A stretch of DNA of 64,000 nt from Parasporobacterium paucivorans DSM 15970 (GTDB taxonomy: Bacteria > Bacillota > Clostridia > Lachnospirales > Lachnospiraceae). Below are positions 52,822 through 61,531 of the stretch, in pieces. The number at the start of each line of letters is the position of its first letter. Position 1 is the first letter of the stretch. The translations under genes were made by a program, and so were the position numbers. Where the stretch lies: contig NZ_FQYT01000005.1 of NCBI RefSeq assembly GCF_900141895.1, forward strand, positions 62,001 through 126,000, read 5' to 3'. Under the pieces are notes generated by a model. That model searched no databases, was not told the DNA's origin, and saw only the letters and a program-made list of their open reading frames with translations.

Positions 52822-55359
52822 ATGACAGAACAACAGACAAGTGGACTGAAGGGACTGACAACTTCAGAGGCGGCCAGTCTTCAGCAACAGTATGGCAAGA
52901 ATGAGCTGGCAACAGAAAAGAAAGAGAATATCCTCCATAAAATCCTTAAAGTTGTATCCGAGCCGATGTTCTTACTGCTGATCATCGCGGCTGCAATCTA
53001 TTTCATCTTAGGGGAACCCAGAGACGGAGCCATTATGTTCGTATTCGTTGTAGGGATTATCGGCATTGAAACAATCCAGGAATGGAAAACGGACCGGACA
53101 TTAAAGGCACTGAGGGATTTGTCGGCTCCCCGAATCAGAGTCCTTCGTGATGGAGAGGAAAAGACAATCGACAGTTCAGACCTGGTCCCTGGAGATATTA
53201 TGTACATTGCGGAGGGAGTCAAAATTCCTGCCGACGGATTTGTTTTAAGAGCCAGCACATTATGCGTGGATGAATCGTCGCTTACGGGGGAGTCACAGGG
53301 AGTCTGGAAGGTTACCCGGGACAAAAATACTGATGAAGCAGCTGAATATTGGCGGCGTGATTATTGTTACGCGGGAACGCTTGTCACACAAGGCACCGGG
53401 ACTGTGCAGGTAGATAAAATAGGAATGTCCAGTGAGTATGGGAAGATTGGCAAAAATATTGCCATCGCGCCGGCCGGGGAAACCCCGCTCCAAAAACAGA
53501 CGGGAAAACTGGTGAGATTCAGCGGAGGAATTGCTGCTGTTTTGTTTGCATTGGTGGGCGTTATTACATTTTTCAATATCCCGGATCATATGTTTAAAAG
53601 CAGGATTATTGAAAGCATCCTGTCAGGAATTACACTTGCCATGGCCATGATTCCCGAGGAGTTTCCGGTCATATTGACCGTGTTTTTGTCTATGGGAGCC
53701 TGGAGGCTGGCAAAAAAACAGTCCCTTGTCAGAAGACTGCCTTCGGTGGAAACTCTGGGCGCAGTTTCGGTTCTATGCGTGGATAAGACAGGAACAATAA
53801 CGCTTAATAAAATGGCTGTCAGGGAAACCAGCAGCATTTCTGGTGATACAAAGCATCTGATAAAGATAATGGGGATGGGATGTAAATCCGATGCATATGA
53901 CCCAATGGAAAAGGCCATGTTAGCTTATTGTGAGGAAAATGGCATTTCGAAGGAGACGCTCTTCGGAGGACAGCTTTTAAAAGAATATGCTTTTACGGAT
54001 GCAACAAAAATGATGGGCAATGTATGGAAGACTGGGAACGAAATTCTGGTCGCTGCAAAAGGATCTCCTGAACACATCCTTTCTATATGCTGCATATCTC
54101 CTGAGGAAAGAAAAAAAGCGGAAGAAAAGCTTTATGAAATGTCCAGACAAGGCCTTCGGGTCATAGCTGTAGGGCAGATGGGGATTCGAAATGAAAACGA
54201 TATTCCTGAGACGCTCCCGGAATGCAGTCTTGAACTTTTAGGCATGATCGGACTTGCTGATCCGCCAAGAGAATCGGTGAAGGAAGACATCAGGATATGC
54301 TCAGAGGCAGGTGTCCGGGTTGTGATGATTACAGGTGACAATGGAATTACTGCAAGCTCCATAGCAAGACAAATCAACATGAAAAACAGCGACAAGATAA
54401 TTACCGGCGATGAACTTAACACGATGAATGATGAAGAACTCCGGGAAAGAGTGAAGGAAGTGAACGTCTTTTCTCGTGTTCTTCCTGAGCATAAAATGCG
54501 GATAGTCAAAGCCTTCAAGGATAACGGAGAAGTTGTCGCAATGACCGGGGACGGAGTCAATGATGCTCCCGCCTTAAAATATGCAGACATAGGTATAGCG
54601 ATGGGAAAACGCGGTTCTGAGGTTTCGAGGGAAGCAGCAGATCTGATACTGCTGGATGACAACTTTTCAACAATTGTTGGCACCATAAAAGATGGAAGAA
54701 GGATTTACGACAACATTAAAAAAGCAGTAGGATATGTTTTTGCTATCCATATACCTATAGCGTTTGCTTCCCTGCTGGCGCCCATGATGGGGATAAGTCC
54801 TGCGAGTCTGCTGCTGCTGCCGCTGCATGTGGTATTACTCGAGCTCGTGATAGACCCGACCTGTTCCATTGTAATGGAGCGCCAGCCGGCGGAAAGTGAC
54901 ATTATGCAAAGACCGCCGCGAAATCCAAAGGAAAAACTTTTGACGCCAGCAATGCTGCTCAAGAGTGTAATGCAGGGAATGGCGATATTTGGAGCATCAT
55001 TCGCCGTGTACTACTATTTCATCAGGCAATATCCAGGCAATGCACCCCTTGCGAGGACAATGGGATTGAGCATCATTTTGATTTCAAACATTCTGCTTGT
55101 GCAGGTAAATAGTTCGAACACAGAGTTTGCCTTCCAATCCTTCAAAAGACAGTGCAGGGACAGAGTGATGTGGGCAGTCATTATCGGCACGATAGCAGGA
55201 CTTTTAATTATGATTTATACGCCACTGAACGGATTTCTGAAATTAGCACCCTTATCTGCCGGGCAGCTGCTCCTTACGGCATGCGTCTCCTGTGCAGCCG
55301 TATTGTGGTATGAGCTGGTCAAAGCAGGCAGAAATTGGGCAGCCAGAAATAGAAAATAA
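52822..55359 (+). CDS. cation-translocating P-type ATPase, probable Ni2+/Co2+ exporter
   Basis: About 845 residues with an N-terminal cation-ATPase domain (GLTTSEAASLQQQYGKNELA), SSLTGESQG near residue 155, a membrane motif AMIPEEFPVILTVFL near residue 278, DKTGTITLNKM near residue 321, KGSPEHILSIC and GDGVNDAPALKYADIG. By sequence it looks like a Ca2+-type P2 ATPase. The PEEFP membrane site (in place of the PEGLP of true SERCA-like pumps) and its control by a NiCo riboswitch suggest efflux of Co2+ or Ni2+. ATG 52822 has GGGAGA 8 bases upstream; ATG 52801 is less likely. Confidence 0.88.
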   Translation: MTEQQTSGLKGLTTSEAASLQQQYGKNELATEKKENILHKILKVVSEPMFLLLIIAAAIYFILGEPRDGAIMFVFVVGIIGIETIQEWKTDRTLKALRDLSAPRIRVLRDGEEKTIDSSDLVPGDIMYIAEGVKIPADGFVLRASTLCVDESSLTGESQGVWKVTRDKNTDEAAEYWRRDYCYAGTLVTQGTGTVQVDKIGMSSEYGKIGKNIAIAPAGETPLQKQTGKLVRFSGGIAAVLFALVGVITFFNIPDHMFKSRIIESILSGITLAMAMIPEEFPVILTVFLSMGAWRLAKKQSLVRRLPSVETLGAVSVLCVDKTGTITLNKMAVRETSSISGDTKHLIKIMGMGCKSDAYDPMEKAMLAYCEENGISKETLFGGQLLKEYAFTDATKMMGNVWKTGNEILVAAKGSPEHILSICCISPEERKKAEEKLYEMSRQGLRVIAVGQMGIRNENDIPETLPECSLELLGMIGLADPPRESVKEDIRICSEAGVRVVMITGDNGITASSIARQINMKNSDKIITGDELNTMNDEELRERVKEVNVFSRVLPEHKMRIVKAFKDNGEVVAMTGDGVNDAPALKYADIGIAMGKRGSEVSREAADLILLDDNFSTIVGTIKDGRRIYDNIKKAVGYVFAIHIPIAFASLLAPMMGISPASLLLLPLHVVLLELVIDPTCSIVMERQPAESDIMQRPPRNPKEKLLTPAMLLKSVMQGMAIFGASFAVYYYFIRQYPGNAPLARTMGLSIILISNILLVQVNSSNTEFAFQSFKRQCRDRVMWAVIIGTIAGLLIMIYTPLNGFLKLAPLSAGQLLLTACVSCAAVLWYELVKAGRNWAARNRK

Positions 55360-55383
55360 ATTGTCGGAAAATATACGTTTTAG

Positions 55384-55413
55384 TTGTTGATATCAAGAGG
55401 ATTGTGATACAAT
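55384..55413 (+). promoter_or_regulatory. promoter for DUF362 gene
   Basis: TTGTTG (55384-55389), an 18-base spacer and TACAAT (55408-55413) lie 116 bases before the start codon. No repeat is seen in the leader. Confidence 0.5.
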
Positions 55414-55528
55414 ACTTGATGGCAACGCGATACGCCGGCATGATACAGAACCGGTGGTGTGGATGAGAGTTTAAAATTATCATCGGGAGTCATGGAAGAC
55501 ACCTATGAGGAAAAGCAAAGGGGCAGAC

Positions 55529-56656
55529 ATGGAAAAGGTATCAGTAGTTGAATGTAATTCGTATATCACAGAAGAGGTATGCAGCGCGGTTGCAGAGGCT
55601 GTCTACAGACTTGATTTTACCATACCAAGGAACAGTACGGTCCTGATTAAACCGAATATCATGTCACAAAACACTCCAAGACAGGGTACCATTACGCATT
55701 TTTCCCTTATCGAAGGTTTGTGCAGAATTTTGCAAGAACATGGCTGCACTATTATTATAGGAGAATCCATTTCCTTTTATCAGAAGGGAATGACCCGCAA
55801 AGCTTTTAAAACATCGGAGATAGATAAGGTGGCCGAAAAATATGGTGCAAAGTGCATAGCCTTTGAGGAGGAACCTCTTGTAAAGGTCGACACGGGACTC
55901 ACCTGGATGAAGGAACTGTATTTGCCTGAAATCCTTTTGAAAGCCGATATGGTTATTAATGTATGCAAGTTGAAATCACATGGATCCCTTCGTCTTTCCG
56001 GAGCCGTGAAGAACATGTTCGGCTGTCTGCCGGGCGGATATAAGCAGAAAATACACACTTGGAGCCGGAATGAATTGGAGCTCGCTGATGTTTTTTTGGA
56101 CATCAATGAAATCGTCAAACCGGCGTTGTCTATCATGGATGCTATTGACAGCCTGGACGGAGGTCCGAGCTCTCTGGGCAAACTGGTTGATACCTGCAGG
56201 ATACTGGCCTCCACCAATGCCGCGGCCCTGGACGTGGTTGCGACAGAAATGATCGACTACAAAAACGAAGAATCCCCGATACTTGTGCAGGCTTTGAAAA
56301 GGGGCATGATAAAGAGTTTTGATGATATTGAGGTTCTTGGCGAGCCCAAGAAGGTGCTGTTTAAGAAGCCGGTAAAAGCCAATTTGGAAAAGCCGATAAA
56401 CAAAAATTCCGCGCTCATTAAACATACCTATGTGGATCTTGAGATAAATCAGGAGAAATGCACTGGTTGCAAGAAATGTGTTCATGCCTGTCCGGTGGGG
56501 GCCATAGCCACAGAAGGGGACAAAGTGAAACTGGATCAGGAAAAATGCATCAGCTGTTATTACTGCCTGCATGTCTGTCCGGTGAATGCAATTCTCATCA
56601 AACCGACCATGATGAACCGTCTGATCCGGTTCGGACGTTTTTTAAGCGGACTTTAA
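55529..56656 (+). CDS. DUF362 protein with C-terminal 2[4Fe-4S] ferredoxin
   Basis: About 375 residues. The N-terminal DUF362 domain has TVLIKPNIM, ITHFSLIEGLCRILQEHGCT, VNVCKLKSHGSLRLSGAVKN and MFGCLPGG. The C-terminus is a bacterial-type ferredoxin domain with CTGCKKCVHACPVGAI and CISCYYCLHVCPVNAI, each able to bind a [4Fe-4S] cluster. DUF362 proteins occur in anaerobes beside reductases; their reaction is not established. ATG 55529 has AAAGGGG upstream; ATG 55505 would add eight residues. The rubredoxin gene follows after 79 bases, so an electron-transfer pair is possible. Confidence 0.88.
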   Translation: MEKVSVVECNSYITEEVCSAVAEAVYRLDFTIPRNSTVLIKPNIMSQNTPRQGTITHFSLIEGLCRILQEHGCTIIIGESISFYQKGMTRKAFKTSEIDKVAEKYGAKCIAFEEEPLVKVDTGLTWMKELYLPEILLKADMVINVCKLKSHGSLRLSGAVKNMFGCLPGGYKQKIHTWSRNELELADVFLDINEIVKPALSIMDAIDSLDGGPSSLGKLVDTCRILASTNAAALDVVATEMIDYKNEESPILVQALKRGMIKSFDDIEVLGEPKKVLFKKPVKANLEKPINKNSALIKHTYVDLEINQEKCTGCKKCVHACPVGAIATEGDKVKLDQEKCISCYYCLHVCPVNAILIKPTMMNRLIRFGRFLSGL

Positions 56657-56735
56657 CCCTTACACTTTACTTGAAGCATAAATTTTGATATTATTTAATT
56701 AACGATAAATAAACTACAATTCAGGAGGTTATGGT

Positions 56736-56894
56736 ATGGATAAGTATGTATGCGGCGTTTGCGGTTATGAATATGATCCGGCAGTTGGAGACCCTGACAA
56801 CGGAGTGCCGGCTGGAACTTCTTTTGAAAATGTCCCCGTGGACTGGGTATGCCCAACTTGCGGAGCCGCTAAAGAAGAATTTTCAAAAGCTTAA
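56736..56894 (+). CDS. rubredoxin
   Basis: A short gene of 52 codons encoding a complete rubredoxin. The iron site is C6-x2-C9 in [12 protein letters not shown] and C39-x2-C42 in [11 protein letters not shown], with the usual [17 protein letters not shown] between. Rubredoxin carries single electrons in the cytoplasm of anaerobes, often to oxygen or peroxide reductases. AGGAGG is 7 bases before ATG 56736 (an ATG at 56731 is out of frame). It has its own terminator and lies between the DUF362 ferredoxin and purine nucleoside phosphorylase. Confidence 0.97.
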   Translation: MDKYVCGVCGYEYDPAVGDPDNGVPAGTSFENVPVDWVCPTCGAAKEEFSKA

Positions 56895-56910
56895 TAATCC
56901 CGAAAATTGA

Positions 56911-56938
56911 AAGGCATTGCCGGAAGGCAGTGCCTTTT
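56911..56938 (+). terminator. terminator after rubredoxin
   Basis: AAGGCATTGCC (56911-56921) pairs with GGCAGTGCCTT (56926-56936) around a GGAA tetraloop, followed by TT. The stem has one G-U pair. Confidence 0.8.
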
Positions 56939-56965
56939 GGATTAAGGATACCAAAGGAGGATAAA

Positions 56966-57796
56966 ATGAATAAAATATACGAAAAACTTGTATCTTGTTA
57001 CGAAAGTGTCAGAAAAATTACGGACTTTGTTCCGGAAACAGCTCTGATCCTCGGATCCGGACTGGGGGATTATGCAGACTCGATTCAGGTTGAATGTGAA
57101 ATAGATTACCATGATATCGAAGGCTTTCCGGTATCAACGGTTTTAGGCCACGAAGGAAAATTCATTTTCGGACATGTAAACGATGTACCAGTGGTATGTA
57201 TGAAAGGCCGGGTCCATTATTATGAAGGCTACCCTATTTCAGATGTGGTGCTTCCAATCAGGCTTATGAAGCTTTTAGGGGCAAAGGTGCTGTTTCTTAC
57301 CAATGCCTCCGGTGGAATCAATCCGGAATTTAATCCGGGAGAGCTTATGATTGTCACGGATCATATTTCCTGCTTCGTTCCAAATCCCCTGTTGGGTGAG
57401 AACATAGAGGAGCTGGGCACAAGGTTCCCGGATATGAGCGATATATATAATAAAGAGATGAGAAACATTATCCAGGCATCAGCAGAAAAACTGGGCATAG
57501 GAATCAGGGAAGGCATTTATGTTCAGCTGACCGGCCCTTCCTATGAATCCCCGGCAGAGATAAAGATGCTGGGAGCCCTGGGAGCGGACGCTGTAGGAAT
57601 GAGCACGGCTGTGGAGGCGATTGCCGGGAATCATATGGGAATGAAGGTCTGCTGTATTTCCTGTGTTTCCAATCTGGCAGCAGGCATTTCCAAGGCCCCG
57701 TTGTCCCATAAGGAGGTACAGGAAGCGGCAAACATCGCTGCTCCGAATTTCAAGAAACTCGTAAGTGAATGTATTGCGGCGTTCAGCCGGAACTAA
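56966..57796 (+). CDS. punA: purine nucleoside phosphorylase (trimeric PNP)
   Basis: A 276-residue enzyme that splits purine nucleosides with phosphate into base and ribose-1-phosphate. Motifs: TALILGSGLGDYADSI, VLGHEGKF, RVHYYEGYPISDVVLPIRLM, TNASGGINPEF, and LTGPSYESPAEIKM with GADAVGMSTAVEAI. This is the class I trimeric family (PunA/XapA/Pnp-like) of normal length. AAGGAGG lies 5-6 bases before ATG 56966. Upstream is the rubredoxin terminator and downstream a weak hairpin near 57809-57833, so it may be monocistronic. Confidence 0.95.
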   Translation: MNKIYEKLVSCYESVRKITDFVPETALILGSGLGDYADSIQVECEIDYHDIEGFPVSTVLGHEGKFIFGHVNDVPVVCMKGRVHYYEGYPISDVVLPIRLMKLLGAKVLFLTNASGGINPEFNPGELMIVTDHISCFVPNPLLGENIEELGTRFPDMSDIYNKEMRNIIQASAEKLGIGIREGIYVQLTGPSYESPAEIKMLGALGADAVGMSTAVEAIAGNHMGMKVCCISCVSNLAAGISKAPLSHKEVQEAANIAAPNFKKLVSECIAAFSRN

Positions 57797-57871
57797 ATAT
57801 CGAATCCGACAATCCCGTCATAGATGGGATTGTTGAATTTTGAAAAGAAAAAAGTAAAGGAAGAGAAGCGC

Positions 57872-59284
57872 ATGAAGGTTGAATACTCCGGATATTTAGG
57901 GAAATGCAAACCCCTTATCAGGAAACTGGTTGAAGAACTCTCAAAGGACTACGGATATGTTTCTGTGCTGGGAACCGACACGAAAGGCAGGAGCTACAGG
58001 GTATCCAGGACGGGAACCATAATAAAGGATTATGATTTCGGGGAAAGAGGTTTTGTTGTAAGGATACATAACGGCATAAACTACTCCGAATATTCCTTCA
58101 ACGAAATCAAGGAGGAGAATCTTGGCGATATAATGGCTGCTGTACACAGCAGCCTGGGCCGTGCGGGGAATCTCAAACGGAATATTTATGACATTATCGT
58201 TGAAGATGAGGTGGCAGAAAACTTTCAGGGGGAAATGGAAGTCAACCCGGAAGAGCTGGGACAGAAGGCCATCCTAGCGGATCTCACGGATATACGGGAC
58301 AAGGGACTGGCCGAATCGGAGCTTGTAGTGAATTTCAGTGCATCCTATAGTTCCAGCCATGTATCCAAACTGTTCCTGTCCGGCAAAAAAGAACTGGAGC
58401 AGTCTTATATGCTGGGTGAAGCACGTCTGCTATCTCTGGCCGCACGTAATGGAAAGATAAAATACTATTACAAATCGGCATCGGGAATGAAGGGATATGA
58501 GGTAATGGATGAGATCCGGGATAAATACCGGGAAACGGTTCAGGAGAGCGTCAATCTTCTGGATGCAAAGCCTTTTAATCCCGGCGAATACGATGTTATC
58601 TGTGCACCCGACATCACGGGGCTTATCGCCCATGAGGCTTTCGGCCACGGCGTGGAAATGGATATGTTTGTAAGGGAAAGATCCAAAGGGGCGGATTACT
58701 TAGGGAAACAGGTCGCTTCAGAACTGATTACCATGCACGATGGTGCGACTGCCGCAAAGCAGGTATCCTCTTACCTGTTCGATGATGAAGGGGTAATGGG
58801 CACCGATACGGTCATTATCGAGAAAGGGATTTTGAAGGCCGGTATTTCCGATATTCTGAGCGCCGGAAAGCTGGGAACGAACCCGACCGGAAACGGAAAA
58901 CGGGAATCCTATGAGAGAAAGGCCTATGCCAGAATGACCAACACCTGCTTCGAAGCCGGTGAGAGCAGAGTGGAAGATATGATCGCGTCCATAAAGTGCG
59001 GGTATCTTCTGGAAGGCATGTACAGCGGAATGGAGGATCCCAAGGATTGGGGAATCCAGTGCATTGCTCTTTTAGGACGGGAAATCAGAGACGGGAAACT
59101 AACAGGGGAGTTGATTTCTCCGGTTGTAATGACTGGTTTTGTCCCGGACCTTTTAAAGTCCATCTCCATGATTTCTGACAAGGTAGAAATGGAGGGGGCA
59201 GGCTACTGCGGAAAGGGGTATAAGGAATTTGTCAAGACATCCAATGGAGGTCCCTATATTAAAGCGAAAGTGAGGCTGGGATAA
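57872..59284 (+). CDS. tldD: TldD-family metalloprotease
   Basis: About 470 residues. The zinc site of TldD, HEAFGHGVEMD (HExxxH-type helix with downstream Glu), is present near residue 253, preceded by PFNPGEYDVICAPDITGLIA. Other TldD features are GTNPTGNGKRESYERKAYAR and MISDKVEMEGAGYCGKGYKE at the C-terminal end. TldD works with TldE as a heterodimer that digests unfolded peptides and matures some ribosomal peptides. ATG 57872 was taken because GGAAGAG stands before it; an upstream ATG overlaps a hairpin. TldE starts on the last base of the stop codon. Confidence 0.9.
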   Translation: MKVEYSGYLGKCKPLIRKLVEELSKDYGYVSVLGTDTKGRSYRVSRTGTIIKDYDFGERGFVVRIHNGINYSEYSFNEIKEENLGDIMAAVHSSLGRAGNLKRNIYDIIVEDEVAENFQGEMEVNPEELGQKAILADLTDIRDKGLAESELVVNFSASYSSSHVSKLFLSGKKELEQSYMLGEARLLSLAARNGKIKYYYKSASGMKGYEVMDEIRDKYRETVQESVNLLDAKPFNPGEYDVICAPDITGLIAHEAFGHGVEMDMFVRERSKGADYLGKQVASELITMHDGATAAKQVSSYLFDDEGVMGTDTVIIEKGILKAGISDILSAGKLGTNPTGNGKRESYERKAYARMTNTCFEAGESRVEDMIASIKCGYLLEGMYSGMEDPKDWGIQCIALLGREIRDGKLTGELISPVVMTGFVPDLLKSISMISDKVEMEGAGYCGKGYKEFVKTSNGGPYIKAKVRLG

Positions 59285-60576
59285 TGCTGGGGATAATAAG
59301 AAAAATTCTTTCGGAAGAAAAGGCAGATGCCTATAAAATAACGGAGTACAGGACAGAATCCAGGGAGCTGTTTTTGGTTAAGAAAAACGTCGATATGGAC
59401 AGGGCAAAAAACGTCAGGCATTTCAAGGTCGTCGTCTATAAAGATTTCGAAGAAGAAGGCATCCTTTACAGAGGAAGCTGCAATACGGATATTCACCCGA
59501 CTATGACAGAGGAAGAAATACGTAAAGTCGTAACGGACGCCCTTTTTGCGGCAGGATTTGTTAAAAATCCATTTTATCATTTGGCGCAGCCTGGAGAGTA
59601 CATGCCTCCCGGGAAAAGCAGATTTGCGGAGGGAAGTCTTACGGTACATATGGAAAGTCTGGTCACGGAGCTGTATGAAAATGATATCCATGAAAAAGGC
59701 GGAATCAATTCCAGCGAGATTTTCCTGAATAAACATTTCAGGCGCATAGTCAACTCGCTGGGAGTGGATGTACAGGAGGAAACAGCCGACTGTATGATAG
59801 AGTTCATAACCGTCTGGAAAGAGGAGAAGGAAGAAACAGAACTTTATAAATGTCTGCAGTTTTCCGACTATTCCAAAGGAGATGTGGCCAGAGCCGCTGC
59901 AAAAAAGCAGGAAGAGTGCCAGAAAAAAGCAAAAGCCGAGAAGCTTTTCGCGTTGGATTCCGGAAACATCCTGCTGACGGGAGAAGCCGTACAATCTTTT
60001 TTTGAATATTATTGTGCCAAAAGTAATGCGGCGGCAGTTTACAACGGAGAATCGGACTGGAAACCCGGAGATAATATCCAGGGAGAGATTTTGGGGGATG
60101 CGGTGAATATCAGTCTTGATCCTGGAATGTCTGCATCGACCCGCTCATCTGGATTCGATGAGGATGGCTTTCCTTTACGCCCGGTAAATATCGTGGAGGA
60201 AGGCGTATTGAAAAGATATGCTGCGGATATCCGATATGCCCATTATTTAAAGGTTGAACCTACCGGTGTGATAAAAAACATCCGGGTGAAGGGCGGAACT
60301 CGAAGTATTGAGGAGATGAAGAGGGAGCCCTATCTGGAAATTCTGACCTTCTCTGATTTTTCTATGGATGCCATTACGGGAGATTTCGGAGGGGAAATCC
60401 GCCTGGCGGAATATTTTGACGGTAAAGATACGATTCCGGTAACCGGCGGAAGCGTTACCGGAAATATAGGCAGAGTTCATGGCCATATGTATTTGTCAAG
60501 GGAAATACAGGCAGAGAATGATTTTGAGGGACCGGCAGCCGTCAGCATGAAAGGGATAAATGTAACCTCCGGATGA
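59284..60576 (+). CDS. pmbA: TldE/PmbA-family protein
   Basis: A 430-residue partner of TldD. It lacks the HExxxH zinc motif, as expected for TldE/PmbA. The C-terminal half has SDWKPGDNIQGEILGDAVNI, TRSSGFDEDGFPLRPVNIVE, EPTGVIKNIRVKGGT and the ending TGDFGGEIRLAEYF with TGGSVTGNIGRVH, all conserved in the family. The start ATG overlaps the TldD stop codon by one base, so translation is coupled. No precursor-peptide gene or other peptide-maturation gene lies nearby, so a general peptidase role is more likely than toxin maturation. Confidence 0.9.
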   Translation: MLGIIRKILSEEKADAYKITEYRTESRELFLVKKNVDMDRAKNVRHFKVVVYKDFEEEGILYRGSCNTDIHPTMTEEEIRKVVTDALFAAGFVKNPFYHLAQPGEYMPPGKSRFAEGSLTVHMESLVTELYENDIHEKGGINSSEIFLNKHFRRIVNSLGVDVQEETADCMIEFITVWKEEKEETELYKCLQFSDYSKGDVARAAAKKQEECQKKAKAEKLFALDSGNILLTGEAVQSFFEYYCAKSNAAAVYNGESDWKPGDNIQGEILGDAVNISLDPGMSASTRSSGFDEDGFPLRPVNIVEEGVLKRYAADIRYAHYLKVEPTGVIKNIRVKGGTRSIEEMKREPYLEILTFSDFSMDAITGDFGGEIRLAEYFDGKDTIPVTGGSVTGNIGRVHGHMYLSREIQAENDFEGPAAVSMKGINVTSG

Positions 60577-60712
60577 CGTTAAAATAAAATGGACAAGGGT
60601 TTTGATTTAACGTAAAATGTAATCATATATATGAATACAAGCTGCACGTTTAAAGCAGACAAAAAAACATGCGGCTGAAATCGCCGATTGAGAAAGGATG
60701 GTCAGTGCAAGA

Positions 60713-61009
60713 ATGAATGAGATAAAAAAAGGAACAAACAAATTCTACATGGAAGATGACAAGAACGAAATGACTGCGGAGATATGCTTTATTCCGGAAA
60801 AAAACTGTCTGGTAGTCAACCATACCTACGTGGACCGCTCTCTGAGAGGCAAAGGAGTTGGAAAACAGCTGGTGGATAAGGTTGCCTGCTACGCAAGGGA
60901 CGAACGTAAAAAAATCATCCCTGTATGTTCTTATGCAAAAAAGGTCATGACAGAAGAAGAAAAATACAGGGATCTGATAGAGGATCAGGACTACGACAAG
61001 AGATATTAG
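60713..61009 (+). CDS. small GNAT N-acetyltransferase (YjdJ/GCN5-like)
   Basis: A 98-residue minimal acetyltransferase: KNEMTAEICFIPEKNCLVVN, HTYVDRSLRGKGVGKQLVDK (the acetyl-CoA pyrophosphate loop R-x2-G-x-G) and ARDERKKIIPVCSYAKKVM. It matches the PF14542 family of single-domain GNAT proteins, some linked to protein or small-molecule acetylation. ATG 60713 follows AAAGGATGG by about 11 bases; ATG 60698 overlaps that sequence. It ends at the strong bidirectional terminator before trxA. Confidence 0.88.
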   Translation: MNEIKKGTNKFYMEDDKNEMTAEICFIPEKNCLVVNHTYVDRSLRGKGVGKQLVDKVACYARDERKKIIPVCSYAKKVMTEEEKYRDLIEDQDYDKRY

Positions 61010-61020
61010 AAATCCTGGAA

Positions 61021-61064
61021 ATCCATCAAAAAAGAGAAGCATGCGCTTCTCTTTTTTGATGGAT
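61021..61064. terminator. 20-bp perfect bidirectional terminator
   Basis: A perfect 20-bp inverted repeat (61021-61040 with 61045-61064) around an ATGC loop. The inner part has A6 on one side and T6 on the other, so each strand sees a GC-containing hairpin with a U run. It serves the convergent acetyltransferase and thioredoxin genes. Confidence 0.93.
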
Positions 61065-61069
61065 AAGAA

Positions 61070-61381
61070 TTAAAGTCCTAACATTTTTTCCAATTCTGCT
61101 TTTGGTCTGACACCGACGGCAGTTGAAACTGCCTTACCATCTTTGAATGCAATAAGGGTCGGGATGCTCATTACCTTGAATTGTCTTGCCAGCTCTGGTT
61201 CTTCGTCTACATTTACTTTGGCGATTTTGATGTTGGAATACTGAACAGCTATTTCGTCTAAAATAGGACCGATCATTTTACAGGGTCCGCACCATGCTGC
61301 CCAGAAATCTACTAATACGGGTACGCTTGACTCAAGAACTTCACTTTTAAAGCTGCTGGTTGTTACTACTACTGGTTTCAT
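61070..61381 (-). CDS. trxA: thioredoxin
   Basis: A 103-residue thioredoxin with the active site WCGPC (C31 and C34) in [12 protein letters not shown], the [14 protein letters not shown] strand, and the cis-Pro loop [13 protein letters not shown]. It reduces protein disulfides in the cytoplasm. A good ribosome site (GGAGGA) lies upstream on the minus strand. No thioredoxin reductase gene is adjacent. It is convergent with a small acetyltransferase gene and divergent from an MBL gene. Confidence 0.97.
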   Translation of the reverse strand: MKPVVVTTSSFKSEVLESSVPVLVDFWAAWCGPCKMIGPILDEIAVQYSNIKIAKVNVDEEPELARQFKVMSIPTLIAFKDGKAVSTAVGVRPKAELEKMLGL

Positions 61382-61473
61382 ATATCATGTCCTCCTGCAC
61401 TTTTTTATTTTTAATTATTATATCATAAGTATACGCTGAATGTGTATAATTTCCGTGATTAAGTTACACAGCC

Positions 61474-61502
61474 TTGAAATACCCGCGAAATTGTTCTATT
61501 AT
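61474..61502 (+). promoter_or_regulatory. sigma-A promoter for MBL-chromate operon
   Basis: TTGAAA (61474-61479), a 17-base spacer and TATTAT (61497-61502) lie 30 bases before the start codon. Confidence 0.65.
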
Positions 61503-61531
61503 TGGTTTAGGAAAAAAGAGAGGTGAGCTGA

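Noticed and set aside
57872-60576. Ribosomal peptide (microcin-like) maturation cluster around TldD/TldE
   Set aside because: No short precursor gene, modifying enzyme or exporter lies beside the pair; neighbours are purine phosphorylase and an acetyltransferase.
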